In this document: positions 42,701 through 53,566 of the stretch, piece by piece
Numbering within the stretch: position 1 is the first letter of the stretch
Layout: the number at the start of each line of letters is the position of its first letter
Assembly: GCA_037693485.1 (NCBI GenBank)
Contig: CM075350.1
Coordinates: 68,366,001 to 68,430,000, forward strand
DNA from: Kitagawia praeruptora
Taxonomy: Eukaryota; Streptophyta; Magnoliopsida; Apiales; Apiaceae
Reading direction: 5' to 3'
DNA length: 64,000 bases
The notes under the pieces: generated by a model
Told to the model about the DNA's origin: nothing
Databases searched by the model: none
What the model saw: only the letters and a program-made list of their open reading frames with translations
Translations under genes and position numbers: made by a program

Positions 42701-43940
42701 TAAACTCACAAATTAAATTTAATTTAATCACAACAATAATCTCACAATTTAAACTAATTAAATTACAATAATTAATCTACATCGAAATGTACAACTAATT
42801 TAATACGAAAATTAAATAAATAAAACGCGAAATTATACCATTTCGGTTCCGGTTCGACTCGCCCGAAAATCAAACTACCGAAAAATCAATCTCCCTCATC
42901 TCTCTCTCTCTCTCAACCATCTCTCTCTCTCTCTCTCTCTCTCCAGCTGCTCTTCCACCTCCACCACGACCTCCTCCCCTGTGTTGACCGCGCACAATGC
43001 CGCCACCACCGCCGGCGAAGCCACGGTCGCGCGGTGGTGGCCTCCCCTGCTCTTCTCCTTCCTTGCTGCACACATTCACGCACACATCTATACACACTAG
43101 TATATACACGCACATAGATATATACATATATATGTATTAGCCCCAATTGAAACTCCCCCAATTCTCAAATCCTAATTTTTCCCTCTTTTCCCCAATATCA
43201 CTTTCTCTCTCCCCGACATTTTCTTGTTTGTGCAGCTGTGTTTGTATCTATGTGTATGATATGTGTTGTGCTGTGTTTACCCTAATGGGCTCAAGCCCAA
43301 CACTATTTAAAAAGCAATACATTTAAATACTACACACTTTAATTAATATTTTACGCTAATAACTCTAATTGGTAAAAATAAAATTTCTAGCATAATTAAA
43401 TACTAGATTATTTTTAAAGACTTTTGGAGAAAGAATTAGAATTAAATCTAAATTTTCTAAATTGATATGCATTTTACAAATCAATAATAATTTATAAAAA
43501 CAATTCATAAAAATAATAATTGTGATTCATAATTCACAATTTACAGGACTTTATTAAAATACTACAAACACTATTGTTTTAGTAAAACCTTGAATTCTCG
43601 ATTTTATATATTAATCGAGTAATTTCTGCAAATCCTCAAATAACTAAAATAAACATTTTCCACGGATTTTTAAAATCTCTAAATTATTCAGTCATTTAAA
43701 AAAAATCTTTACTGAATAATTCCACACTTTGAAAATTAAGCCCTTGCACAAATAAACTATTGACTCGAGATATCTACTAGGTCAATATAATTTTAAATAG
43801 GAGGACCAAGCTCCACTTAACAGAAAATAATTAAATAATTGAATAATAAAATAAAAAAAATTCCTCCTCATTTTAGGAAAACATTATTATTATTATTGAA
43901 ATAATAATAAAATCATTTCTTGAAAAATCCGGGTTATTAC
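39717..43940 (-). repeat. 3' LTR of H (4.2 kb)
   Basis: Its first 1.52 kb in window order match 46270-47789 almost base for base. It contains CT microsatellites (42895-42914, 42919-42943), an approximate tandem duplication around 42125-42218/42230-42321, and the hairpin at 42212-42229. The GA/CT-rich ORFs at 42870-43161 are low-complexity artefacts. Confidence 0.85.
42895..42943. repeat. (CT)n microsatellite in H LTR
   Basis: Two ct runs are separated by caaccat. Confidence 0.9.
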
Positions 43941-43976
43941 AGTCTACCCTCCTTAAAAGGATTCCGTCCACGGAAT
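43941..43976 (-). promoter_or_regulatory. Polypurine tract region of H
   Basis: On the minus strand ggaatccttttaaggagggt plus agac directly precedes the LTR start TGTAATAACC. It includes the palindromic attccgtggacggaat, a feature also common before 3' LTRs of plant Ty3 elements. Confidence 0.8.
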
Positions 43977-46254
43977 CAGCTAAGGTCACTACTGGGATTC
44001 CTTAACTCTTTCATCATCAACATTTATTCTGCCAAACCGGAGATAGTGTCCATTCGTAGACAACTTCTCCGAAACCTCAATCCAACCATAGGATCTCTAT
44101 CTTACACAGTTACCATTGGAGTCTTACCACGTTATTCCTTTCACACATATATCTTGACCAACTTCGATTATCATACTATTCTCGGGAGAGAGAGTTCACT
44201 GATTCTATTCACATACACTCTTGAGAGAGATTGCACTCATTCCATTAATCATAACACTCATGAGAGAGTGAACTTATTCTATCGATACGCCACTGATCTT
44301 CTATTCGCCTTGGGGTTCGCTCTTGCTCTTGGCGATTCCGTTGTGAATCTAGCTTCTATCAGCGAATTTTTGACTTGACCGACCTGGCTGGCATCCCCTT
44401 CAAATTTATTAGAGATAACAAGAATTATGAAACTTTGAAAAGATAGCTGTCATATCAAGGCTATTGCCACACATTAATGATCATAAGGTTATGAGTGTTA
44501 AAGTATACCTTATTTGAAAAAATAGAATTTACTGAGAGATCAATATGATCATAAGAACTCACGTTGCGTGTCTCAGTTAAGACATTACTAAAGGTAATTA
44601 GCCTTCTTGTATTTCACAACTCACAAGTGATGGCGTCCCATCAGACTTCTATTACATAGACAGATAGTCCTTGTGGCCCCTATATGTATAGGGTTGTTCA
44701 TCTCAGTGGAAGTTGAGAAGTATGAAAGCAATTCAAAGTCAAGTTAATAATTATCGTATTTTGTCAATTAATTCTCAAAGGGACACCTTGGAGTTGAATT
44801 GAACGGATTCCAGAGGTGTGATTTCCAAGGAAAGGAATAACCAGAAGGATACTGGTATTCAACAAGCAAGTGGTGCTATACCACCATAGATTCATCCACT
44901 ATTGAAGAAAAGTGGAGGTTTGAAATAACATCATTCGATAGGGCTTCGAAAACCTGAAAGTAGGAATAATGGCAGCTTCTCGCACAATCGAAATTAAATA
45001 TGGCTTAACACAAGTATTAAAGAATAACTTCGAGGAGGAAATGTATTCTTTATTAAAAATTCTCTCTTGGAGAGATGTCAAGATAGGTCATAGATTAGGG
45101 GGTAATCAAAATAATTTATGCACGGGGAGGTGTCAAATCATTCATAGATTGGGGAGGTAATAAACATAATTTGCAAATGGGGAGGTATCAAAAAATTCAG
45201 ATTGGGGAGGTAATCAAAATGATTCCCAATGGGTAGGGTACTGCCAAGGTCTCTACGGATGCCTTTTATGTCGGCTCCTCTGACGGATAATTGTTCGATT
45301 ATAACGTTCTTCTTTTCCACGCACACCCTAAGGTGCTCGATAACCGACGTCATCGTCGACTCGTAATAGGCGTTAAAGATTCAACCATCGACGCTTACAA
45401 TCGCAAGGAGTTCTATTCAACTCGGCGCAAGCATCTCACGCAAGCGTTCTATTCTTTGAGAAGACTTCGATACGGTGTCGCCCCTAGCAACGATGAATTC
45501 CACATGTCGAATGGGCGATATTCCGGAACATTGCTGGAAATACATACTTAGATCTAGTCTCCATTATACCCATCTTTATACCACATGTTCCTGTCCTCAT
45601 GACAATTCCACGTGCTAATTAAGCTTATCTCTTTTTGCCTTCGTGCTAGTCTTTCTTAGACTTTCTTAGTCCGTCTCGGTTCGCAAAACATTTTTCATCT
45701 TTATTGACCAATTTCATTGTCACCATTTTACTTCTATAATCAATTGACACAATCGGTGTCTGTCCACCAATCCATTCATAATATTACCTCAAACTCTGTT
45801 AAACTCGAGAAGATTCAGGCACCCGTAACTTCGGCTCATAATCTTTCATATTGACCTTGTTTTACTTCCCTTTTGGAATTTTAACAATCTGAGTACTTTC
45901 TCAACACATCCTCGCCACAATACTAGATGCCAACTTTATATCCTTCATCATCATATTGAAATTTCCTATAGTTCGGAGATTACATAATTGTTTCAATGAA
46001 TCCCCTAAAATCATCTTAAATTCGTGTTTTGGGCGATCTATGCCCTTGCCAACCAATATTTGTCTCTGAGGATCCTTTAGCTGACATCCCCAACCACCCA
46101 AGGTGAGGTCCATCCTCATTATAACATTCCAATCTTAACTTGATCATTGGCACTATATCCAATAGTCCAACATGAACTCTACATGAGTTCTGACGTTCTC
46201 ACATAACTATACACACTCCTACTCACTCTCATTTCTAGTTTACTATAACCTAAT

Positions 46255-46265
46255 CTCTGATACCA
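46255..46265 (-). promoter_or_regulatory. Primer-binding site of H
   Basis: On the minus strand this reads TGGTATCAGAG, four bases from the 5' LTR end GTGTTACA. It sets the orientation of H. Confidence 0.85.
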
Positions 46266-46269
46266 TTTC

Positions 46270-47789
46270 TGTAACACCCCCAAATCCGGGGTCAAGGATT
46301 TGGTAGTTACGCGGAAATCCTCAATGTCAAATTACTTGTTTAACAACATCAAACCACCTGTAATCATTAAAACTGATATATAACTCTGCGACCCAACCAC
46401 CAAGCATCTTTTAGGTCATAGGGCTAGAAACAAGAATTCAAATACTTACATTTCTCATTACATCCATTCAATTACATCGTACTATGACTTAAAAATCTTA
46501 TATTACTAGTATAGCTTCGTTGGGAAGTATACCAGCAACTAGAGCTACTCAGTACCAAGTAATATAAACATTACACATCGATATACTTACATATAACTTA
46601 TTCCAGCTATAACTTTTCTGGATCATATCATCTTCATAAGGGCGTACTGCCTGCTTCTTCTGAGCCATGCAGATAAGCCTCAACCGACTACCTTCCTCTG
46701 AAAGGTTAATATTTGAAAACAAACAAGTATGAGCGAAAGAATTGCCCAGCAAGTTAATAATAGAACTTCACAATATATATATCAATACACACAAGGGTAT
46801 TCAATATCTAACGATATTTAATATCATTTCTGAAACATTTAACTATGGAATTTCAATAAGGGAAGTATAACATTTGATATAACATCAAATGAACAATCTG
46901 AGATCATAATAACCATAGTAAGCTTCATACCTTAGCAAAATGGTATAAGTTGTAGTCTCAACAACCTTTAATAAAAACTCTTCAAAATATACAGTTCAAT
47001 ATAATGCTACTACAAGTGTTTTCATCAAATAGAAACCAAACTATAAAAAGATCCCCTTTTTAGTATTCCACAAGTCTGAAAGTATATACATATAAGTATA
47101 TCATTATTTTTATCACAACACCCTACAGTTCAATATTCTGTATGGGATATAACTTCTTTAACCACTTGATAAGTTTAAGACTCAGAGGTAACTGATAATA
47201 AGAGAGTCAAGGGTTTTGAGACGAACCATTTATGAGATACCAAGTCAATACTTCTCAAGCTTGAAAATTATATGTATATATATCAATTTCGTCAAAACAC
47301 TTGACAGATCAAGAGACTGCACCTCAGCAATATAATAACAGTTCTGGAATATCTTTGAAACCGTACGCCATGCATTGACGAACATGGTATTAGTATATTG
47401 TAAAAGATGAAGTTATAAGATAGTTCAATATAACCTTTCCGCAAAATATCTGCTATATAGAATATAAGCAGAATATCAACATATAACTTAAAAGATGAAG
47501 TTATAAGGTGATCCAATATCAAAAACCTCCTTATCACAACTCATGTTATGTAAGGTATCAACAGAGTCATCAATTGTAAGATAAAGGATGAAGTTACAAG
47601 GTAACTCAAATTATATTTCTGAGGGAATATCTGCTATGCCAAAGATAAGCAAGATATCATTTTTTTCATAAAAGAGGAAGTTACAAGAAAGATATTGCAA
47701 TTCCAGTTTCAAATACTTTTCAACCCTGCCAACAATGATAGTGTTGCAGAAGATTCCAATCTTGGACGATGAACTAATACTGGAGTTTG
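46270..47789 (-). repeat. 5' LTR of H, conserved part
   Basis: It matches 39717-41236 with only a few differences, then diverges abruptly after actggagtttg. Confidence 0.88.
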
Positions 47790-50046
47790 ACGCGCCAGGA
47801 GACATAACATTTACACGATGATCAGTCGCATGTTATGCTCCCCACCTCTTGTTTACTACATGTAGAAGGAAGCACCGACGGATTTACTTGTCTACCGCCC
47901 TCTGGAACCCCCTCGGCCAACGGTTGGGCCATTTGCTGGACCGGCGCCACTGGGTCAATTACGCATCTCCTAGTTCATTTAACATCTATAACTTTGAAAC
48001 GTAAAGTTCGTCCCCCTTTCCCCAAGTATGATACTTGTTGATAAGACTCCACAAAGTAGTCGTATCTAATTGGAAAGGAAAATTCACCAATATTTCCCAA
48101 GCTGCTGCTTGTTAATGGATACCAACTTGTTCCAACAATCTTACCTCTCGAATAATGAGAAGGTACACAAGGGTTCAATAAGCACATAGCAATCAAGTTG
48201 CGAGTGAAAAGAATTATTTCGAAGGAAGTCAACAAGATAAATAACATTTCTCAAGTAAGGTTCCCTTATAATTGGAAAGTTAGATTTGAATGAAGAATGA
48301 AATTTTGAGAACCTTTCTTGATACAAGTATTAATAACAAGACTTCGAAATAATTTACATAATATTCGATGGTCGAAGATAATATTTGAATGAAGTAAATC
48401 ATTCTTGAAACGAGTTAGAAGAATTAAATAAACATTCCAAAGAATATTTATTAAGTCAAAAATATTGAAGTAATAATCTTAATATAAAATATGGCTCAAC
48501 TGGATATTCGAAAAGATATTGATTAAATAAATAATGATCGAATGAATATTCGAAATAATATTCATTATTTAACTTAATTAAATCCTTAAGGAATATTCAA
48601 AATAATATTCGATGAATAAATCGACCCTGAGTGAATATTAAAGGTGATATTCATTAAATAAAGTTAAAATGAATATTTAAAATAATATTCATTTACTAAA
48701 TAATCTCGAATGAATATTCAAAATAATATTCATTAAGTAACTATTTTAAATGAATATTTAAAATATTATTCATTAAATAAATAAGGGAAAATATCTACTT
48801 AAATATTTTCCTCTGAAAGTAATCATGATATATCAAGAAATACTGACTCCCGATCTATATTTAAGGAATTTAAGTCATACGCCCTTCACTAAAGGCATTT
48901 GCAAAACCCGGCTTATAACTAATATCTCATATCTAGCTTATAAGCCAATTACCAAATCGTAATCAAGTATCATAATATACTTTCGAAAACAGTTATGCCT
49001 TCCAATAACATATTTAACAGAAATAATATTCCTATGGTATTTCTCAACTGAGATAATACTCAAATAAGATTCCTCGAAAGATATAGAAGGCAAATACAAT
49101 TCCTCGAATGACATCATATTCAAATAACAATCCTCGACTGTTTTCCAAGTAATTAATACTTTATGGAAATATAATAAGGTTTATAAATAACATTCTTCAA
49201 ATCATTTCCAAGTACTTAATACTTTCTGGAAATATAATTAGTGTTTATTAATAGTATTCCTCAAGATGACTGGTACTTTGCCGCTGGAATCCCTCCGGGT
49301 TTCCACGACTATCACTATATTCACAAAATACCAACTCCCGATTTAAAGTCGAAAACAATGAATATGCTCTTATATCTAGAGCTACAAGATATACCGGTTC
49401 GTAAATACTTAACTTTAAAGACCGCATATAATCCAAAGGTCAAATTCTATATCAACAGGAAATAAGATTATAGCAAAACTGTTTAACAATATTCCTGGCA
49501 AATGCAGTATCAAATAATATTACAAAGTATAGGTTTTAATACTTGCATAGATAGAATCAAACTATAATATTTTAATAACTATGAAAGTCTTTAAATAACC
49601 TCCCAATAACATTATATACTCTTTAAAACACTTAGGGTATTTAATAAATATTTACACCATATTTATTGAATAATTAATAATCCACAACCCCTTTTTAACG
49701 GAAATAACCAAACCAATAATCATTTATTAAAGTAAATATTCAAATAATATTTACTACTATTGAAATATTCAATAACCTCCAAACACCCAAATGAACTCTT
49801 GAAATATTTCTAATCAAAACCAAGACATTAACTCTCCGGCAATTCCCGGACTTTAAGTACTTTATCAAAATAATTACCACTGACTCTCGGTCAATAAGGA
49901 GTAAATGCCACATATGATAATCCTTTTTTAAATGAATATGATAAATAATATTCATTGAATTAAATAACTCTTCCAAATAACATACATCAATATCCTTCTA
50001 GATATTTTTAATCGAAAATTTCCACAATCAAACTACTAGTCAGCAA
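47790..50046. other. Unassigned 2.26-kb segment replacing the middle of the H 5' LTR
   Basis: It stands where the 3' LTR has the different sequence 41237-43090; both flanks match the LTR. The first 250 bases are GC-richer. On the minus strand the segment 47848-47960 reads as an open stretch containing APVQQMAQPLAEGVPEG before a stop, which could be the tail of a protein of another element; I cannot name it. From 48350 on it is very AT-rich with a hairpin-forming repeat. No credible gene is seen. Confidence 0.45.
48520..48785. repeat. Degenerate tgaatatt/aatattca repeat array
   Basis: About seven units of the type gaatattcaaaataatattc followed by attaaataa, spaced 40-55 bases apart. Each unit is itself an inverted repeat (aatgaatatt/aatattcatt) able to form a hairpin. 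A weaker copy lies near 49935-49960. Confidence 0.75.
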
Positions 50047-50105
50047 CACATACATACTAGTATATACACGCACATAGATATATACATATATATGTATTAG
50101 CCCCA
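50047..50105 (-). repeat. Short H LTR fragment
   Basis: It matches 43085-43145 (actagtatatacacgcacat ... tatgtattagcccc), then stops at a CACTA-like sequence. Confidence 0.8.
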
Positions 50106-50360
50106 CTTTTTAAAAAAAATTAATACACCAAAGGTAACATAAATTTTATGTTCTTATAGATCAAATTTGTGTTACTATAGCATTCTAGTGCAACATAAAA
50201 TGGCATCTGATAAAAATGTTACCTTAGATACCCTAGGGCAACATCGAAAAAAGCAACTTAAAAAAGATGTTGCCTTAGCCCTTTTTTGAGCCTAAGGCAA
50301 CATATTTGACCCTTGACGCAACATAAATTTTAAGTTGCTGTAGCTTGTTTATGGTGTAGT
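50106..50360 (-). mobile_element. CACTA-like DNA transposon terminus or miniature element
   Basis: On the minus strand it begins CACTACACCATAAACAAGC at 50360. Multiple subterminal gttgcc/ggcaac and gcaacataaaatt words follow in both orientations, as in CACTA (En/Spm) ends. The left side has ttaatacaccaaaggtaaca with an imperfect inverted match to the right end. No transposase ORF is present. The 3-bp TSD cannot be confirmed because the left flank is the truncated H LTR. Confidence 0.55.
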
Positions 50361-52803
50361 GATCTAGAATAATAATCTACGATAACAAATGCATATTAGT
50401 TTCCTCCAATGCTTTTATATGCTTCCGGACCAAATAAATCTAAGTGAAGTAGCTCTAAAGGTTTAGAAGTTGATACCACATTCTTTGACTTATGTGGAGT
50501 CCTGATTTGTTTGCCTAATTGACAAGCCGAACAGGTTTCCTTCTTGACATACTTTAATTTGGGCAGTCCTCTAACTAGCTTCTTTGAAGACAGCTTGCTG
50601 AGTAAGTCCATATGAGCATGTCCAAGCCTTGTATGTCAAATTTCTGGATTTGTATCAACTGCAGCTAAACAACATGATGAATCCTGCATTTCAAAGTCCA
50701 ATATATATATATATATTTCCTTCCCTTCTAGCAACTAGGGGGACTTTGTTAGTGCCAACATTAATAATACACTTCTCTTTATCAAAAAGAACAAAGTGAC
50801 CATCATCATATAACTGACTTACACTAAGCAAATTATACTTAAGACCTTGAACATATTTTACTTTATCAATAGAGATGACACTATTACCAATTTTTCCTTT
50901 TCCAAGAATTTGGAGTGTTTTGCTATCACCAATAGTGACACTTCCACCCTTTTTCTTATTGAGAGTAAGGAACTGAGATTTATCACCACTCATATGTCTT
51001 GTGGATCCACTATCCAAAATCCATTGTTTTGATCTCAATTTGACAATAAGGCATACCTACAAAACAAATGAAAAACAACTCAACGTTTTGGTACCCATAC
51101 TTGCTTGGGTCCATAATGGTTAGTTGATAGAACATAAAGAACATTTAAATCAGATTTCTTGATTCACATTTGGACCACTTTAGAAGCTGTATTTCTTGTT
51201 CCAGCTATTCTGTCAGCTAGCTGCCTGTGAGTTGTCTGTCTATTCCAGCTAGCTGGATTAGCATTCTGAACTTTGCAATGTTTTGCCAAATGACCCTTAT
51301 TTCCACATTTGTGGCAGATTCTCCATGGCATGGTATAGTCATAAGGGATTCCATGTTTGCCATCATACTTTAGTCCTGATGTTGAAGTCGATCCAACTCC
51401 TTCTCTTTTGATTGGAACCTTTGCATACCTCATCATTGATCTGAGTGTATCTTCTCCTTGAACGAACTTTCCCATTCCCTTCTGGAGATTCTTGATTTCA
51501 GTTTCCAATTCTTTGATTCTTTCAGCTTGTTGAGATACTTCCATTGAGCATGATTCCATTGGACTAAATGCTTCTAAACATGCATCTTGAGCATCTATTT
51601 CTGCTCTCAGCTCGATGAGTTCCTTCATGAGAGTATCTTATCTTTTGATAAGCACGTTGTTTATCCCTTCAAGTTGGGATATCTCAGTCTTAAGATTAGT
51701 AAGATTTTGAGCATGATTACTAGCAGGAGTCTTCTCATCCATTAACTCAAATATGATCTTCTTAAGTTGAGTATTCTTCTTCGTGAGTTTATTATTCTCA
51801 TCTTTTAACTCTTCGAACACCTCAATGGATAAATTACTATGATCCTGCATGGTTAATTCATCTAATATAGAAGAGTGAGAATATATATTAGAAAAATAAT
51901 TTACCTCACTATTATTGTCATCCGAATCCGAGACATCATTATCTACAAGGCCATCTTGAATGATTCCTTGAGCATCATTCTCATCATCAAGACCAACAAG
52001 AGCTAGGTTCACCATCTCATCACTTGATTCATTATCAGAATCTGAATCTTCATCATCACTCCATGTCAAAAGTGCCTTGGCTTTCTTTTTGTCCTTAGAG
52101 GCAGCTAGCTGCTTCTGCTTATTTTTCTGCTTGTAGCAGTCTCTTTTGTAATGACCTTTCTCGCCACATTCAAAACATGCTTCCTATTTGACATCTTTCT
52201 TTGTTCCAGAAGCTCTACTTTTCTCCTTCTTCAGTTGGTTTCTAATGTCCAGCATCTTCTTGATTTTTCTAGACAAGAGAGCCAATTCTTCATCAGAATC
52301 GGATTCTGACTCTGAATCCAGCTTGCTGCTACTGGAGTGTAAAGCTAAATTCTTCGTTTTTTCCACTGGAGCCTTGACTGATTCCTCCTTGCTGTTATTG
52401 ATCTTTCTTTCAAACTGCTCTAACTCAGCAAACACAACCAAATGATCCATAGTATCAATGGAGGGACTTGATTCCAATGCAGTAACTTTACCTTCGAATA
52501 TAAATGGAACTACACTTAGAACTTTCATGTTGATTTCGTCTTGAGGTATGGTCTTTCCAAGTCTCTTTAGAGTGTTGATAGTGACTTGAAATCTTCCTTG
52601 GCTTTCCTTGATAGTTTCACCATTTTTGAGCTTGAAATTTTCGAAGTCATTCATCAATTTGCTAAGTTTCACCTTTCTTAAGGTTGTAGAACCTTCATGA
52701 TAGGTTTCCAAAGCATCCCACATTTCTTTTGCTGTCTTTAGAGAGGATACCTTGTCATACTCAGCTTGATCTAATGCATTCATTATAGAGTTTCTTGCTT
52801 CTC
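50361..52803 (-). pseudogene. gag-pol: Gag, protease and pre-integrase of Copia G (minus strand)
   Basis: Read on the minus strand from 52803: Gag UBN2 part (NALDQAEYDKVSSLKTAKEMWDAL, 52184-52783), knuckle CFECGEKGHYKRDC at 52136-52177 just after a TAG, an acidic and coiled-coil region (51638-52069), a second knuckle CHKCGNKGHLAKHC at 51275-51316, protease DSGSTRHM near 50990-51020, and the pre-integrase zinc site with CSACQLGKQ near 50505-50530. It stops after VIVDYYSR at 50361, where the CACTA-like fragment begins. Stops near 52186, 51633, 50640 and 50393 disable it. The Gag N-terminus is cut by copy 3 at 52804 and must continue beyond the window. Confidence 0.88.
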
Positions 52804-53563
52804 TGTTAGGAATAATTCATGAGTTGTGATGTTAATAATAGAATTTACACATTATACTTCTTGTATATCCTGATTTATAAAGGATTTAGCACTTTGTATA
52901 TGATATATGTATTAGACAGTGATCTGTAGAATTTAAGTTAGGAACAGTGTATCGAGGACTACATATCAGGAACTGAGATCGAATCCTGATAGAGCAAGTC
53001 AAGTACTGATGAGATGGTCAGATACTGATGCAGTGTGCAATCCTGATATCAGTCGTGTTACTGATGATGTCATTATGGATGCTACAGAAACTGGCAGGTG
53101 CTATAAAATATGATCTTTGTTTGAAGAACAAGCAAGAAGATATCATGAAGGAAAGAATTTTCTATTGATGGAAACTATCAACTGGATGGCAGAACATTGT
53201 CATGTATAGATTATCTTTCTGTTATTAGTTGATAGGAAGCATTATAAATGCTTTCTCTATATCATTGTAAAAAGAGTAGTAGTGGTCGTGCGAAGCAATT
53301 GTGAGTTTAGCAATTGAGTTTGTATGCGTAGCTCTGTATAAGGTTTGTATTCGAAAGTTCGAAACAAACAGAGAGAGATTTGTATTGTCAACAGCTGCTA
53401 AAGGTATTGTACACCTTTGGTAGAGTTTGTATTTGATTTATTTAATACAAATAGAGTTTGATTTATTCGTTTGTTCTTGTTTATCTAATCAAGCAAAAAT
53501 CAGACACGATTATATAACTTGTATTCAACCCCCCCCCCCTTCTACAAGTTATTCGAGTTAACA
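52804..53563 (+). repeat. 5' LTR of copy 3 (760 bp)
   Basis: It starts TGTTAGGAATAATTC and ends GAGTTAACA, giving the TGTTA/TAACA ends usual for Copia. The U3 part has repeated atcctgat, tactgatga and gatgatgtcatta words. The poly-C run after attcaa (53529-53539) is typical of the R/U5 end. Confidence 0.88.
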
Positions 53564-53566
53564 ATT
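53555..53566. repeat. Target-site duplication, left copy, of retroposon P2
   Basis: The 12-bp word gagttaacaatt recurs at 55656-55667. It spans the LTR end and the first bases before the primer site. Confidence 0.92.

Larger units (their letters stand above)
43941..46269 (-). other. Internal region of H without a credible gene
   Basis: 2.3 kb. The patch at 44634-44710 matches E3 24505-24600 in reverse (agatgaacaaccctatacat, aatagaagtctgatgggacg). Three near-copies of a gattggggaggtaat-type phrase lie at 45094-45220. The largest ORFs (152 and 86 codons) are on the strand opposite to the element and resemble nothing I know. It may be a deleted derivative of an autonomous element. Confidence 0.65.
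39717..50105 (-). mobile_element. Ty3-like non-coding LTR element H (minus strand), rearranged
   Basis: On the minus strand the order is 5' LTR (50105-46270, rearranged), primer site, internal region (46269-43941), polypurine tract, 3' LTR (43940-39717). LTR ends are TGTAATAACCCGG and GGGGGTGTTACA. It is a relative of E3 (shared hairpin, shared internal patch) and likewise lacks recognisable gag or pol. It lies inside Copia G. The outer end of the 5' LTR is lost at a junction with a CACTA-like fragment. Confidence 0.8.

Noticed and set aside
42870..43161. Two GA-rich minus-strand ORFs (85 and 82 codons) in the H LTR
   Set aside because: Glu-Arg runs are translated CT microsatellite; no domain, and the same DNA is open in two frames.
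43920..44378. 152-codon plus-strand ORF across the H LTR border
   Set aside because: It is antisense to H, spans the LTR/polypurine border, has no recognisable motif, and no second copy was available for comparison.
46549..46752. 67-codon ORF present twice (39997-40200 and here)
   Set aside because: The duplication only reflects the two H LTRs; no motif and no independent conservation.
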